From NCBI RefSeq assembly GCF_002860365.1, contig NZ_NMWT01000023.1, positions 1 through 62,514 of the forward strand: DNA of 62,514 nt, written 5' to 3'. Both the position numbers and the translations under genes were made by a program. Source of the stretch: Bifidobacterium parmae. GTDB taxonomy: Bacteria > Actinomycetota > Actinomycetes > Actinomycetales > Bifidobacteriaceae. Shown piece by piece: positions 35,430-44,352 of this stretch. Under the pieces are notes generated by a model, which worked only from the letters and a program-made list of their open reading frames with translations, was not told where the DNA came from and ran no database searches. The first letter of the stretch is position 1; each line of letters starts with the position of its first letter.

Positions 35430-36629
35430 TCAGGAGATCACGCGCATGCGGATCGTGCCCTCGATGGAACGCAGGGCCTCCAACGCCGCCTTGGAGGGGC
35501 GCTGGGACACGTCGGTCACCACGTAGCCGAGCTCGCCCTCGGTGCCGAGCGACTGGGCGGCGATGTTGATGTTCTCCTCGCCGAGCACGCGGTTCACGTG
35601 GGCGAGCACGCCCGGCAGGTTGGCGTGCAGGTGGGCGATGCGCGCCACGCCGCGGTTCGCGCCCAGATTGATCTGCGGCAGGTTCACCGACAGCGAGGTC
35701 GACCCCTTCTCCCAGTAGTCCTCGAGACGCTGCGAGACGAAGTGCCCGATGGCCTCCTGCGCCTCCAGCGTGGAACCGCCGATATGCGGGGTGAGGATCA
35801 TGTTGTCCTCGTCCGCCAGCGCCGTCTCGAACGGGTCGCCCGTCTTCTTCGGCTCCACGGGGAACACGTCCACGGCCGCGCCCGACAGGTGCCCCGAATC
35901 CAGATGTTGCTTCAACGCGCCCAGATCGGCGACGAAGCCGCGCGACGCGTTGATGAAGATCGCGTCCTGCTTCATGTGGGCGAACTGGTCCTCGCCGAAG
36001 AACCCGGTGTTCGACTTGCGGCCGTCCACGTGGATCGTCACCGCGTCCGACTGCTCGAGCAGCTCGTTGAGCGTGGCGCAGCGGTGCGCGTTGCCGAGCG
36101 CCAGCTTCTCCTCCAGATCGTAGAACACGACGCGCATGCCCAACGCCTCGGCGAGCACGCTCAGCTGGGAGCCGATGTTGCCGTAGCCGATGATGCCCAG
36201 CGTCTTGCCGCGCACCTCATGCGAGCCGGTGGCCGTCTTGTCCCACACGCCGTGCTTGAGATGATGCGTGTGGGCGGGGATGCGGCGCATCAGGCAGATG
36301 ATGTCACACAATACGAGCTCCACCACGGAACGCGTGTTCGAATACGGGGCGTTGAACACGGCGATGCCCTGCTCGCCCGCGAAACCGAGGTCGACCTGGT
36401 TGGTGCCGATGCAGAAGCATCCCACCGCGGAGAGGGTCGGCCGCGCCTCGAGCACGCGGCGCGTCACGTTCGTCTTGGAGCGCACGCCCACCACGTCGAC
36501 GCCGTCCAGCGCGTCGATGAGCTCGTCCTCGCTCAAGGCCCCCTTCATCGTCTCCACTTCGAACCCGTGGTCGCGCAGCGACTTGGCCGCGTCCGGGTGA
36601 ATGTTCTCCAGTAACAGTGCTTTAGGCAT
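35430..36629 (-). CDS. serA: D-3-phosphoglycerate dehydrogenase
   Basis: First enzyme of serine synthesis, oxidising 3-phosphoglycerate with NAD+, 399 aa. The Rossmann motif GYGNIGSQ lies at about 155-162. The D-2-hydroxyacid dehydrogenase active-site Arg (INASRGF), Glu and His (PHIGGST) follow. The last 75 residues form an ACT domain for serine feedback (EENINIAAQSLGTEGELGYV). This is the short E. coli-like type without the intervening domain found in mycobacterial SerA. The ATG at 36629 follows AAGGTGG. It is separated by only 10 bp from the upstream ATPase gene on the same strand and may be cotranscribed with it. Confidence 0.93.
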   Translation of the reverse strand: MPKALLLENIHPDAAKSLRDHGFEVETMKGALSEDELIDALDGVDVVGVRSKTNVTRRVLEARPTLSAVGCFCIGTNQVDLGFAGEQGIAVFNAPYSNTRSVVELVLCDIICLMRRIPAHTHHLKHGVWDKTATGSHEVRGKTLGIIGYGNIGSQLSVLAEALGMRVVFYDLEEKLALGNAHRCATLNELLEQSDAVTIHVDGRKSNTGFFGEDQFAHMKQDAIFINASRGFVADLGALKQHLDSGHLSGAAVDVFPVEPKKTGDPFETALADEDNMILTPHIGGSTLEAQEAIGHFVSQRLEDYWEKGSTSLSVNLPQINLGANRGVARIAHLHANLPGVLAHVNRVLGEENINIAAQSLGTEGELGYVVTDVSQRPSKAALEALRSIEGTIRMRVIS

Positions 36630-36639
36630 GATTCCCACC

Positions 36640-38919
36640 TTAGAGTTCCAAGTCCTTTTCGTCCAATGCGGTCCGCACGATGGCCAGACGCTGCGTCGGA
36701 CGCGTCATCGCCACATACAGGTCCGCGGCGGCGACCAGACGGCTCGGCGCCTCCTGGTCGATGAGCCCGGGCTCGACGAGCACGACCGCGTCGTATTCGA
36801 GTCCCTTCACCGTCTCGGTGCCGCACACGTCCACCTGACGGTCCCACGGCTCCTGCGCGGCGAGCCGTTCCGCCTCGGCGTCGCCGAGCACGTCGCGCAG
36901 CGCCGCGTCCGTCGCGTCGCGCAGTCCGGGCAGCAGCGCGTCGGCGGCGATCACCGCCACGCGGCCCGTGCCGTCCTCGGCGACGAAGCGTTTCGCCAGT
37001 CCGGCGGCCTCGCGCGCCGCGGCCCGGCACAGCTCGCCGCGCGAGGCGACCGTCAGACGGGACACGGAGTCGGGGATGCGGCGCACCGCGTGCACGGTGG
37101 AGATGTAGAGGCCCTGCGCCTCGGCGAACCGTCCGGCGAGATCCGAGACCTCCTGCGGGTTGCGGTAGTCGATGGTCAGCTCGTTCAGATCCCAGCGGCC
37201 GCGGCCGAACAGGCGGTTCATCGTCTTCGCCCACGAGCGGGTGCCGCCGAGCGCGCTGGTCTGCGCCACGTCGCCCACGATCGTGAACGATCGCGACGGG
37301 CAGCGGCGCATGAGCATGCGCCAGTCCATGGCGGTGAGTTCCTGCGCCTCGTCGACGACGACATGCCCGTACGTCCATTCGCGGTCGCGTCCGGCGGCCT
37401 GCGCGGTCGCCTCGGCGTCCGAGCCGTTGATCTGGTCGAGCAGCATCTGCGAGGTGACGAGTCCGGTGCCGATGCCGTTCTGCGCGAGCGTGTCCTGCGC
37501 GAACCGCAGCTGTTCGGCCTGCGCGGCCTCCTCGCGGCGTCGGCGCGATGCGAGCTTCGGATCGTCGCCGAGCAGCTCCAGCGCCTCGTCGAGCAGCGGC
37601 ACGTCCGAGCGGGTGAGCGGCGACCCCTTCGGACGGGTCAGCTCGGCCACCTCCTCGTCGTCCAGCCAGGGGGCGTAGCGGCGCAGCTTCGCCGGCTTGG
37701 AGAACATGTCGTCGATGAGCCACGGCCCGTTCATCGGCAGCCAGGCGAGGTTGAGCGCGACGCGCACCTTGTCGTTCATGCGCAGCAGGGAGACCACGCG
37801 GTTGACCTCGTCCTGGTCGGGCGTGTAGTCGAGCTGCTCCTCGTAGCGGACGCGCATCGCGGAGATCATCGACTTGACGAACGTCTCGCGCGCCTTGTTG
37901 TGCGGCTGGCGGGTGCGCTTGGCGTCGGCGATCGCCTGTTCGACGTCCGTGGCGAGCATCGGCACCGGCATGCCGTTGATCTGCACGACCGGCAGGTCGG
38001 CGGGCACGCGTTCGCGCGCGGCGACGGCGTTGCGCACCGCGTTGGCCATGCGGTGGTCGCCCTTGAGCCATGCGGCGCGCGGCGAATCCACGGCGGTGGC
38101 CTCGACGCCGGGGATCAGGTCGCCGATGGTGCGCGAGACCACGCCGGTCTCGCCCAGCGACGGCAGCACCTGGTCGATGTAGTGCAGGAACGTGGAGCTG
38201 GGGCCGACGACGAGCACGCCGGAACGCTCCAGCGTGCGGCGGTGCGTGTACAGCAGGTAGGCGGCGCGGTGCAGCGCCACCGCCGTCTTGCCGGTGCCGG
38301 GGCCTCCCTGCACGACGACCGCGCGGTCCATCGCCGAACGGATGATGTGGTCCTGCTCGGCCTGGATGGTGGCGACGATGTCGGTCATCTTGCCGGTGCG
38401 GCGCGAGCTCAGCGAGGCGAGCAGGGCGCCCTCGCCGGTCAGCGTGCCCGACTTCGACGCCTCGCCGACCTGATCGGAGTGGATGTCGAGCACCTCGTCC
38501 TCCAACGCGACCACGTCGCGGAAGCTCAGCGTGATGTGGCGTCGCATCACGATGTCGCCGTGATGCGACGGCGTCGCCTCGTAGAACGGCCGGGCCGCCT
38601 CGGCGCGCCAGTCGGTGAGCATCGGCACGTGGCGGTCGTCGGACAGGCCGATGCGGCCGATGTAGCGTCGCCCGCCGGTCCTGTCGTCGAGACGGCCGAA
38701 CACGAGACGGTCCTCGACGGCGCGCAGCTGCGTGAGCCGGTCCTCGTACATCGTGGCGAACGAGTCGCGTTCGGTGCGCTGCGTCGGCGAGCCGTGCGAT
38801 CCCGCGGCCCGCACGGCGTCGAGACGCTGCCTGGCCTGGGCGCGCAACGCGTCCAGACGGTCGTATGCGCGGCTGACCGCGTGCTGCTCCTCCTCGATCT
38901 GCGAGGCGTAACTCGACAT
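36640..38919 (-). CDS. HelD/HelR-type SF1 ATPase (RNA polymerase recycling)
   Basis: A 759-residue superfamily 1 (UvrD-like) ATPase. The N-terminus (1-35) is an amphipathic coiled coil starting SSYASQIEEEQHAV. This is the signature of HelD proteins, which insert into RNA polymerase and free it from stalled complexes. Walker A is GGPGTGKTA (about 215) and Walker B is VVDEAQELTAMDW. The region between them is long and helical. In some actinobacteria HelR members also give rifamycin tolerance. The family call rests on the N-terminal arm and length; an ordinary UvrD repair helicase is the alternative. It lies upstream of serA with a 10-bp gap. Confidence 0.82.
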   Translation of the reverse strand: MSSYASQIEEEQHAVSRAYDRLDALRAQARQRLDAVRAAGSHGSPTQRTERDSFATMYEDRLTQLRAVEDRLVFGRLDDRTGGRRYIGRIGLSDDRHVPMLTDWRAEAARPFYEATPSHHGDIVMRRHITLSFRDVVALEDEVLDIHSDQVGEASKSGTLTGEGALLASLSSRRTGKMTDIVATIQAEQDHIIRSAMDRAVVVQGGPGTGKTAVALHRAAYLLYTHRRTLERSGVLVVGPSSTFLHYIDQVLPSLGETGVVSRTIGDLIPGVEATAVDSPRAAWLKGDHRMANAVRNAVAARERVPADLPVVQINGMPVPMLATDVEQAIADAKRTRQPHNKARETFVKSMISAMRVRYEEQLDYTPDQDEVNRVVSLLRMNDKVRVALNLAWLPMNGPWLIDDMFSKPAKLRRYAPWLDDEEVAELTRPKGSPLTRSDVPLLDEALELLGDDPKLASRRRREEAAQAEQLRFAQDTLAQNGIGTGLVTSQMLLDQINGSDAEATAQAAGRDREWTYGHVVVDEAQELTAMDWRMLMRRCPSRSFTIVGDVAQTSALGGTRSWAKTMNRLFGRGRWDLNELTIDYRNPQEVSDLAGRFAEAQGLYISTVHAVRRIPDSVSRLTVASRGELCRAAAREAAGLAKRFVAEDGTGRVAVIAADALLPGLRDATDAALRDVLGDAEAERLAAQEPWDRQVDVCGTETVKGLEYDAVVLVEPGLIDQEAPSRLVAAADLYVAMTRPTQRLAIVRTALDEKDLEL

Positions 38920-39102
38920 GTGTTCCGAATCCCCTGTTCTGGTTCCTGAAAACTTGAGTATTCCAATCTACTCCACACCCCGAACGTGGCCGGCGGGTCA
39001 TGCCGGAGGCGAGGTGAATTCCGGGTGAATTCGGCCCCGTCGGGCCTCCGGGGCCTTCGGAGGGCCGAAACCCGCGGGAAAAGCGCGAATTGTGTGAGTG
39101 TG

Positions 39103-39137
39103 TGGGGAGAAATGGGGGAAAGTGGGGTAGAGTGGGG
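39103..39137 (+). promoter_or_regulatory. MraZ operator: four TGGGG boxes at 10-bp pitch
   Basis: TGGGG begins at 39103, 39113, 39123 and 39133. In E. coli and mycoplasmas MraZ binds TGGG-type direct repeats with the same 10-bp pitch upstream of its own gene. The array lies about 50 bp before mraZ. Confidence 0.8.
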
Positions 39138-39188
39138 AAGCAGTGTGGTCGGAGTGTGCCCGGATGGTGTGCGAAGGAGGTGGGGCGG

Positions 39189-39884
39189 ATGGCCGGCGAG
39201 ACCGTGAACGGTATGCAGGAGGAGGGATTCGGCCCCGCCCAGTCGGGACAGGGATACGCCGGATACCAGGGATACCCGTATCCGGGCTACCCGATGTACC
39301 CCGCCATGGGCATGCCCGGCCAGATGCCGATGGGCCAGGGCGCCGCGATGCCGGGGGCGCAGGCCCCCGCGGAGGGCCCGTCGCCCGTCGCGCCGCAGCC
39401 CGCGGCCGCCGCCGCGCCGGCGCAGCCCGCGCCGATGGGCCTGCCGCCGCTCATGCTCGGCACCTACACTCCGAAGATCGACGCGAAGGGCCGCATGGCG
39501 CTGCCCGCCAAGATGCGCGCGCAGCTCGGCACCGGGCTGGTCATGGCGCGCGGGCAGGAACGCTGCGTATACCTGCTGCCCGCCATGGAGTTCCGCCGCA
39601 TCGCCATGCAGATCCAACGCACGTCGATGGGCGACAAGGCGGCGCGCGACTACCTGCGCGTCTTCCTGTCCGGCGCCGTCGACCAGGATCCCGACAAGCA
39701 GGGCCGCGTGCTCGTGCCGCAGATGCTGCGCGACTACGCGAACCTCGGCAGCGACATCGTCGTGATCGGCGTCGGCACCCGCGCCGAGATCTGGAACCGC
39801 GAGGCGTGGGAGTCGTACCTCGCCGACAAGGAGCAGGGATACGCCGACATCGCCGACGATGTCCTTCCGGAGGTGGGACTGTGA
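39189..39884 (+). CDS. mraZ: Transcriptional regulator MraZ with long N-terminal extension
   Basis: DNA-binding regulator of the division/cell-wall cluster. The C-terminal 142 residues carry two SpoVT-AbrB repeats with the family DxxGR motifs (DAKGRMALP and DKQGRVLVP). The first 88 residues are a Gly/Tyr/Pro/Met-rich, then Ala/Pro-rich, low-complexity stretch absent from typical 140-150-residue MraZ proteins. The ATG at 39189 follows a near-perfect AAGGAGGTGG, and no ribosome binding site precedes the internal ATG near the domain start, so the extension is probably translated. The four TGGGG boxes upstream indicate autoregulation. It is the first gene of the dcw cluster; rsmH follows with GTGA overlap or a 119-bp gap. 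Confidence 0.9.
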   Translation: MAGETVNGMQEEGFGPAQSGQGYAGYQGYPYPGYPMYPAMGMPGQMPMGQGAAMPGAQAPAEGPSPVAPQPAAAAAPAQPAPMGLPPLMLGTYTPKIDAKGRMALPAKMRAQLGTGLVMARGQERCVYLLPAMEFRRIAMQIQRTSMGDKAARDYLRVFLSGAVDQDPDKQGRVLVPQMLRDYANLGSDIVVIGVGTRAEIWNREAWESYLADKEQGYADIADDVLPEVGL

Positions 39885-40003
39885 GCGCCGGCATGGACGG
39901 CGCCGGCGCCGAAGACGAACGGAACGGCGGCATCGGAACCAATGGAACCAAACGAACGGAGACCGCGACGACGGTGAACCACGAACGATCCAAGGAGCAG
40001 GAC

Positions 40004-41101
40004 ATGGGCGACATGAACGCCGCGACGGGCGAGACGAGGGACCCGGCAACGATCCACCAGCCGGTCCTGCTCGACGACTGCGTGCGACTGGTCACATCCG
40101 GCCTCGCCAAGGCCGCCCACCCGGTGGTCGTCGACTGCACGCTCGGCCTCGCCGGTCACGCCACCGCGTTCCTCAAGGCGGCACCGAACGCCCGCCTCGT
40201 CGGCATCGACCGCGACGCCGAGGCGCTCGCGCTCGCCACCGAACGCATGGGGCGCGAGGGGCTCGCCGACCGGTTCATCCCCGTGCACGCCGCCTTCGAC
40301 GAATTCACCGACGCGCTCGACGCGCACGGCATCGGCAGGGTCGACGCCGCCTTCATGGATCTGGGCCTGTCGAGCCTGCAGATCGACGAGACCGACCGCG
40401 GCTTCTCCTACTCCCACGACGCGCCGCTCGACATGCGCATGGACGTGAGCCAGCCGCTCACCGCCGCGCGGGTGCTCGCCGAATACGACGAACGCGCCCT
40501 GACGCGCATCTTCCGCACCTACGGCGAGGAGAAGTTCTCCAAGCCGATCGCCCGCGAGATCGTCAGACGCCGGCAGGAACACGGCCCGCTGGCCACGTCC
40601 GCGCAGCTCAACGCGCTCGTCGACGAGGTGATCCCGAAGGCGCACCGCCCCGCCGGCAATCCGGCGAAACGCGTGTTCCAGGCGTTGCGCATCGAGGTGA
40701 ACGGCGAACTCGACAAACTCGCGCGCACCCTGCCGCAGATCGCCCTGCGTCTCGGCGCCCACGGCCGGATCGTCGTCGAGTCCTACCACTCATTGGAGGA
40801 CAAGACCGTCAAATCGTTCATGGCGCAGGGGCTCAAGGCCGACGTGCCGCCCGACATGCCCGTCGTCCCGCCGGACGCCCGCCCGTTCTTCAGGGAGCTG
40901 ACGCGCGGCGCGCTCAAGGCCGACGAGGCGGAGATCGCGGCGAACCCGCGATCCGCCTCCGTCAGGCTGCGCGCCGTCGAACTGACGAGACCGCTGCCGG
41001 AACGCATCATCGAACGATTCGAACGGGACACGCGCCCCGGCGAGACCGCATGCGACGGACGCGGGACGAGCGCCCGCCGCCGACGCGGAGGGAGGAACTG
41101 A
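40004..41101 (+). CDS. rsmH: 16S rRNA (cytosine-1402-N4)-methyltransferase RsmH
   Basis: RsmH (MraW) methylates C1402 of 16S rRNA. The core begins HQPVLLDDCVRLV. SAM motif region VVDCTLGLAGHATAFL, the MDLGLSS loop and the C-terminal RIVVESYHSLEDKTVK block all match the family. From ATG 40004, preceded by AAGGAG at 6 bp, it is 365 aa. A GTG at 39881 overlaps the mraZ stop (GTGA) behind GGAGG and would add 41 unconserved residues; both starts are plausible. The C-terminal tail of about 35 residues is Arg-rich. ftsL follows after 1 bp. Confidence 0.92.
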   Translation: MGDMNAATGETRDPATIHQPVLLDDCVRLVTSGLAKAAHPVVVDCTLGLAGHATAFLKAAPNARLVGIDRDAEALALATERMGREGLADRFIPVHAAFDEFTDALDAHGIGRVDAAFMDLGLSSLQIDETDRGFSYSHDAPLDMRMDVSQPLTAARVLAEYDERALTRIFRTYGEEKFSKPIAREIVRRRQEHGPLATSAQLNALVDEVIPKAHRPAGNPAKRVFQALRIEVNGELDKLARTLPQIALRLGAHGRIVVESYHSLEDKTVKSFMAQGLKADVPPDMPVVPPDARPFFRELTRGALKADEAEIAANPRSASVRLRAVELTRPLPERIIERFERDTRPGETACDGRGTSARRRRGGRN

Positions 41102-41102
41102 C

Positions 41103-41555
41103 ATGGCCGCATCGGCACGCACCGCGCGCTCCACGAGCGCATCCCGCCGCCCCGAACCGGCGTCCCGTCCCGCGTCCCGCCCCGAACTGCGCGTCGTCGA
41201 CGGCGGCGCCGACGCCCGGACCGGGCTCGCCGCGGGCCTCGGCAGGTTCATGACCTGGGTGAGGACCCGATCCGCCCCGACCGTGCACATCGTCATCGCG
41301 GTGGCGTTCCTCGCCTCCACGCTGATCGGCGCGCTCATGCTGCGCACGCAGATGGTGTCCAACGCGTTCGAGACCTCCCAGCTGGAGACCTCGATCAGCC
41401 GGCTCACCCAGGACGTGCAGGACGACCAGGCGAAACTCGACCAGTTGGAGGCATCGCTGCCGCAGAAGGCCAGCGACATGGGGATGGTCCCGCAATCCGG
41501 TTCCGTGACCATCGACCTGAACGGATACCAGGAGCCACAGGAAGGCGGCCAGTGA
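41103..41555 (+). CDS. ftsL: Cell division protein FtsL-like
   Basis: A 150-residue bitopic protein. It has a basic Ala/Ser/Arg-rich cytoplasmic N-terminus, one membrane segment at about 60-80 and a short extracytoplasmic coiled coil (QLETSISRLTQDVQDDQAKL). Size, topology and position between rsmH and the penicillin-binding protein gene identify it as FtsL, the partner of FtsQ and DivIC in the divisome. Sequence conservation in this family is low, so the call relies on topology and synteny. It overlaps the next gene at the stop (GTGATG). Confidence 0.8.
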   Translation: MAASARTARSTSASRRPEPASRPASRPELRVVDGGADARTGLAAGLGRFMTWVRTRSAPTVHIVIAVAFLASTLIGALMLRTQMVSNAFETSQLETSISRLTQDVQDDQAKLDQLEASLPQKASDMGMVPQSGSVTIDLNGYQEPQEGGQ

Positions 41556-43372
41556 TGGGGAAACGCTTCAAGGCGTTCACGCGTGCGCACGGGCTGGACG
41601 ATTTCATGGTCAAGAGCCTCGTCGTGGGGGTGGTGCTCGCCGTGGTCGCCTCCGTCTGCCTAGGCCGTCTCGCCTGCGTGCAGCTGCTCGAAGGCCGCGC
41701 CACCGCGCAGGCCGCCACCAACGCGCGCACCTCCAAAGTCGTCGCCAGCGCCAACCGCGGCAAGATCCTCGACGCGAACGGCACCGTGCTCGCGCAGAGC
41801 GTCGAACGCTACGACATCATCGGCGTGCCCGACGCGGCCACCTCGTTCACCCCGGTCGCCTGCGGCTCCAAGCAGGCGGAATCCCTCGGCTACTGCCATG
41901 AGATCGACGGCAAGCCGGTCGGCGCGACCGGCGCCGCCGCCGTCGCGCGCCTGCTCGCCCCCATCCTCAAGATGGACGCGATGGAGCTCGGCGCCCTGCT
42001 CAACGGCACCGGCCAGTACGTCGTCATCAAGAAGGACGTCACCCCGCAGGTCAAACGCCAGATCGACAAGCTCGGCCTGTACGGCATCGTCTACGGCGAG
42101 CTCAGCAGCGAACGCGTCTACGCCGAGAACACGCTGCTCGGCTCCCTCCTCGGCGGCGTCAACGACGAGGGGCACGGGGCCGCAGGCCTCGAACAGACCC
42201 TCGACAAGACGCTGAGCGGCACCGACGGGTACACCGTCTACCAGCGGGGCAACGGCGGCGAGGTCATCCCCGGCACCGTCACCGAGTCGAAGGACGCGGT
42301 CAACGGCAAGGACGTGACCCTGACCATCGACGCCGACGTGGACTGGTACGTGAAGAAGGTGCTCACCGAAGGCGTCAAATCCAGCAACGCGCAGTGGGGC
42401 ATCGCCGTCGTCATGGACACGCAGACCGGCGGCATCGTCGCCCTGGAGGACTCCGACCAGATCAAGGCCGGCTCCGACGAGGCGAAGCTGTCCGTATCGC
42501 GCGCCGTCAGCCAGACCTTCGAACCAGGCTCCATCGGCAAGGTGCCGGCGCTCGCCGCGATCCTGCAGAACGGCGCGCACAAGATCACCGACAAGTTCAC
42601 CGTGCCCTACGAGTACACGAAGAGCAACGGCCAGAAGTTCCACGACGCCGTCGAACACGAGACGAAGCACTGGACGCTCGCCGGCATCCTGCAGAACTCG
42701 TCGAACGTGGGCATGGTCATGGCCTCCGAGAACGTGACCTCGCAGCAGCGCTACGACATGCTCACCAAGTTCGGCATCGGCCAGCCCACCGGCCTGGACC
42801 TGCCCGGCGAGTCGCAGGGCGTGCTCGGCACGCCCGAATCGTGGGACGGCCGCACGAAGGACACGATCCTGTTCGGCCAGGGCTACACGGTCAACGCGCT
42901 GCAGCTGACGCGCGCCGTGTCGGTCATCGCGAACGGCGGCGTCATGCGCCAGCCGTCGATCATCAAGTCCGTGACCGACGCGGACGGCCACGTGACCGAC
43001 GAGACGCACGGCGAGGCGACGCGCGTCATCGACGAGGGCGTGTCGAACGAGATCAAGAACGCGATGGAGTCGGTCGCCGAGGAGTACAAGAACACGGCGA
43101 GCGTGAACGGCTACCGCGTCGCGGCGAAGACCGGCACCGCCGAGGTGGTGGGCTCCACGGGCCAGCTCACCTCGATCATCGCCGACTTCTCCGGCATCAT
43201 CCCCGCCGACAATCCGCGCTACGTCGTGACCGTGGTCATGCTCGACCCGGACGGCATGTATGGTGGTACCACATCCGGCAAGCTGTTCGCGCAGATCGGT
43301 GAATTCCTCATGCAGAAGTACGAGGTGCCGACCTCGTCGCCGCGCACGGATGCTATTCCGGTTGAGTGGTAG
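41555..43372 (+). CDS. ftsI: Class B penicillin-binding protein, septal transpeptidase FtsI
   Basis: A 605-residue class B PBP that cross-links septal peptidoglycan. One membrane segment lies at about 22-45, a pedestal/dimerisation domain at about 60-230, then the transpeptidase domain. Active-site motifs are SxxK as EPGSIGK, SxN as SSN in NSSNVGM, and KTGT as KTGTAEVVG. The start ATG 41555 shares its A with the ftsL stop; GTG 41552 is an alternative. The SxxK region reads SIGK in place of the common STFK/SVFK, still with Ser and Lys in register. It is part of the dcw transcript. Confidence 0.92.
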   Translation: MGKRFKAFTRAHGLDDFMVKSLVVGVVLAVVASVCLGRLACVQLLEGRATAQAATNARTSKVVASANRGKILDANGTVLAQSVERYDIIGVPDAATSFTPVACGSKQAESLGYCHEIDGKPVGATGAAAVARLLAPILKMDAMELGALLNGTGQYVVIKKDVTPQVKRQIDKLGLYGIVYGELSSERVYAENTLLGSLLGGVNDEGHGAAGLEQTLDKTLSGTDGYTVYQRGNGGEVIPGTVTESKDAVNGKDVTLTIDADVDWYVKKVLTEGVKSSNAQWGIAVVMDTQTGGIVALEDSDQIKAGSDEAKLSVSRAVSQTFEPGSIGKVPALAAILQNGAHKITDKFTVPYEYTKSNGQKFHDAVEHETKHWTLAGILQNSSNVGMVMASENVTSQQRYDMLTKFGIGQPTGLDLPGESQGVLGTPESWDGRTKDTILFGQGYTVNALQLTRAVSVIANGGVMRQPSIIKSVTDADGHVTDETHGEATRVIDEGVSNEIKNAMESVAEEYKNTASVNGYRVAAKTGTAEVVGSTGQLTSIIADFSGIIPADNPRYVVTVVMLDPDGMYGGTTSGKLFAQIGEFLMQKYEVPTSSPRTDAIPVEW

Positions 43373-43393
43373 GACACGGGCGAAAGGGAGAAT

Positions 43394-44284
43394 ATGAGCG
43401 CAGTGAGCGAGTCCATCATGCAGCGCATGACACTCGGGCATCTCGTCGAACACTACGGGTGGGAGCTGGTGCCGCCGTTCGCGAAGTCCGTGACCGTCAC
43501 CTCGCTCGCCGACGACGTCGACTCGGTCGTCCCCGGCGCGCTGCTGTGGTCCGAACAGGACCTCGACGTGGAGACGCTGCGCCGCGCCCGCCGCAAGGGC
43601 GCGTACGCGGCCATCGTGCCCGAGACCACGCGCGCCAACCTCCCCGAGGCGCCCGACATGCCGATCCTGTACGCGACGCCCACCGACGAGGGGCTCGGCA
43701 CGCTGGCCGCGCAGATGGCCGGCAACCCGTCCAACACGCTCGCCGTGTTCGCCGTGAGCGCCGGCACGCCGTCCGAAAGCGTCGCGGTCGTCGACAAGCT
43801 CGCCCGGTTCCTGCACATGCTCGGCAACCCCGTGGGCGTGATCAGCGTCGGCGGCTCGTACTCGCTGGAACGCCGTCTGGACCTCGACTATCCGCTCGGC
43901 GTGCTCGACCTGCAGCGCACGCTCGCCGTGTGCGCGGAGGACGGGGCCGCGGCCGTGGTCATCGCCATGGACGATCTGACCGTCGCCGCGCACGCGCTCG
44001 AATCGGTCAGCGTCGACGTGTTCGGATCCGAGACGCCGGCGCCCGCGAACGCGGACCGAGCCGTGATCGAACGCATGCAGGAGGAATACGGGTTCCGCGC
44101 CGACGAGCAGATGCGCGTGACCAGCCGCACCGAGGAATCGGACACGCTGGCACGGCTCGCCACCACCGCCGACACGGACGATGAGCGGCGCCGCCTGTCC
44201 CTCGCCATCGCCATGGTGCTCGCGGCGGGCGTGCGGCGCAACAACATCAGGAACGCGCTGCGCGTCGCCGGCGACCTCAACTAG
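43394..44284 (+). CDS. Degenerate MurE-like protein at the murE position (pseudo-ligase)
   Basis: A 296-residue protein occupying the place where murE lies in most dcw clusters. Its order of blocks follows MurE. The N-terminal region SVTVTSLADDVDSVVPGALL parallels the UDP-binding domain. LAAQMAGNPSNTLAVFAV precedes the position of the ATP-binding P-loop. GVLDLQRTLAVCAEDGAAAVVIA and AAHALESVSVDVFG parallel the stretch up to MurE's SSHAL. The P-loop GTxGKTT is replaced by SAGTPSES (122-129), the central ligase segment is largely deleted, and the C-terminal ligand domain is missing. It cannot be an active ligase. The frame is open, the codon bias normal and a ribosome binding site present, so it is a maintained protein rather than decay. 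Its function may be structural or regulatory. Confidence 0.75.
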   Translation: MSAVSESIMQRMTLGHLVEHYGWELVPPFAKSVTVTSLADDVDSVVPGALLWSEQDLDVETLRRARRKGAYAAIVPETTRANLPEAPDMPILYATPTDEGLGTLAAQMAGNPSNTLAVFAVSAGTPSESVAVVDKLARFLHMLGNPVGVISVGGSYSLERRLDLDYPLGVLDLQRTLAVCAEDGAAAVVIAMDDLTVAAHALESVSVDVFGSETPAPANADRAVIERMQEEYGFRADEQMRVTSRTEESDTLARLATTADTDDERRRLSLAIAMVLAAGVRRNNIRNALRVAGDLN

Positions 44285-44352
44285 CGCGGGCGGATGCACG
44301 GGACATAACGGACCACATGGGAAACGACAACGAACGACGGAGGAATGAAGGT

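Noticed and set aside
39881-40003. Treating the 41-codon upstream extension of rsmH as certain.
   Set aside because: A GTG with a ribosome binding site exists at 39881, but the residues are unconserved and a second ribosome binding site precedes ATG 40004; I kept the shorter form and noted the alternative.
43394-44284. Annotating the 296-aa dcw gene as active MurE.
   Set aside because: The P-loop lysine and threonines, the central ligase motifs and the C-terminal domain are missing.
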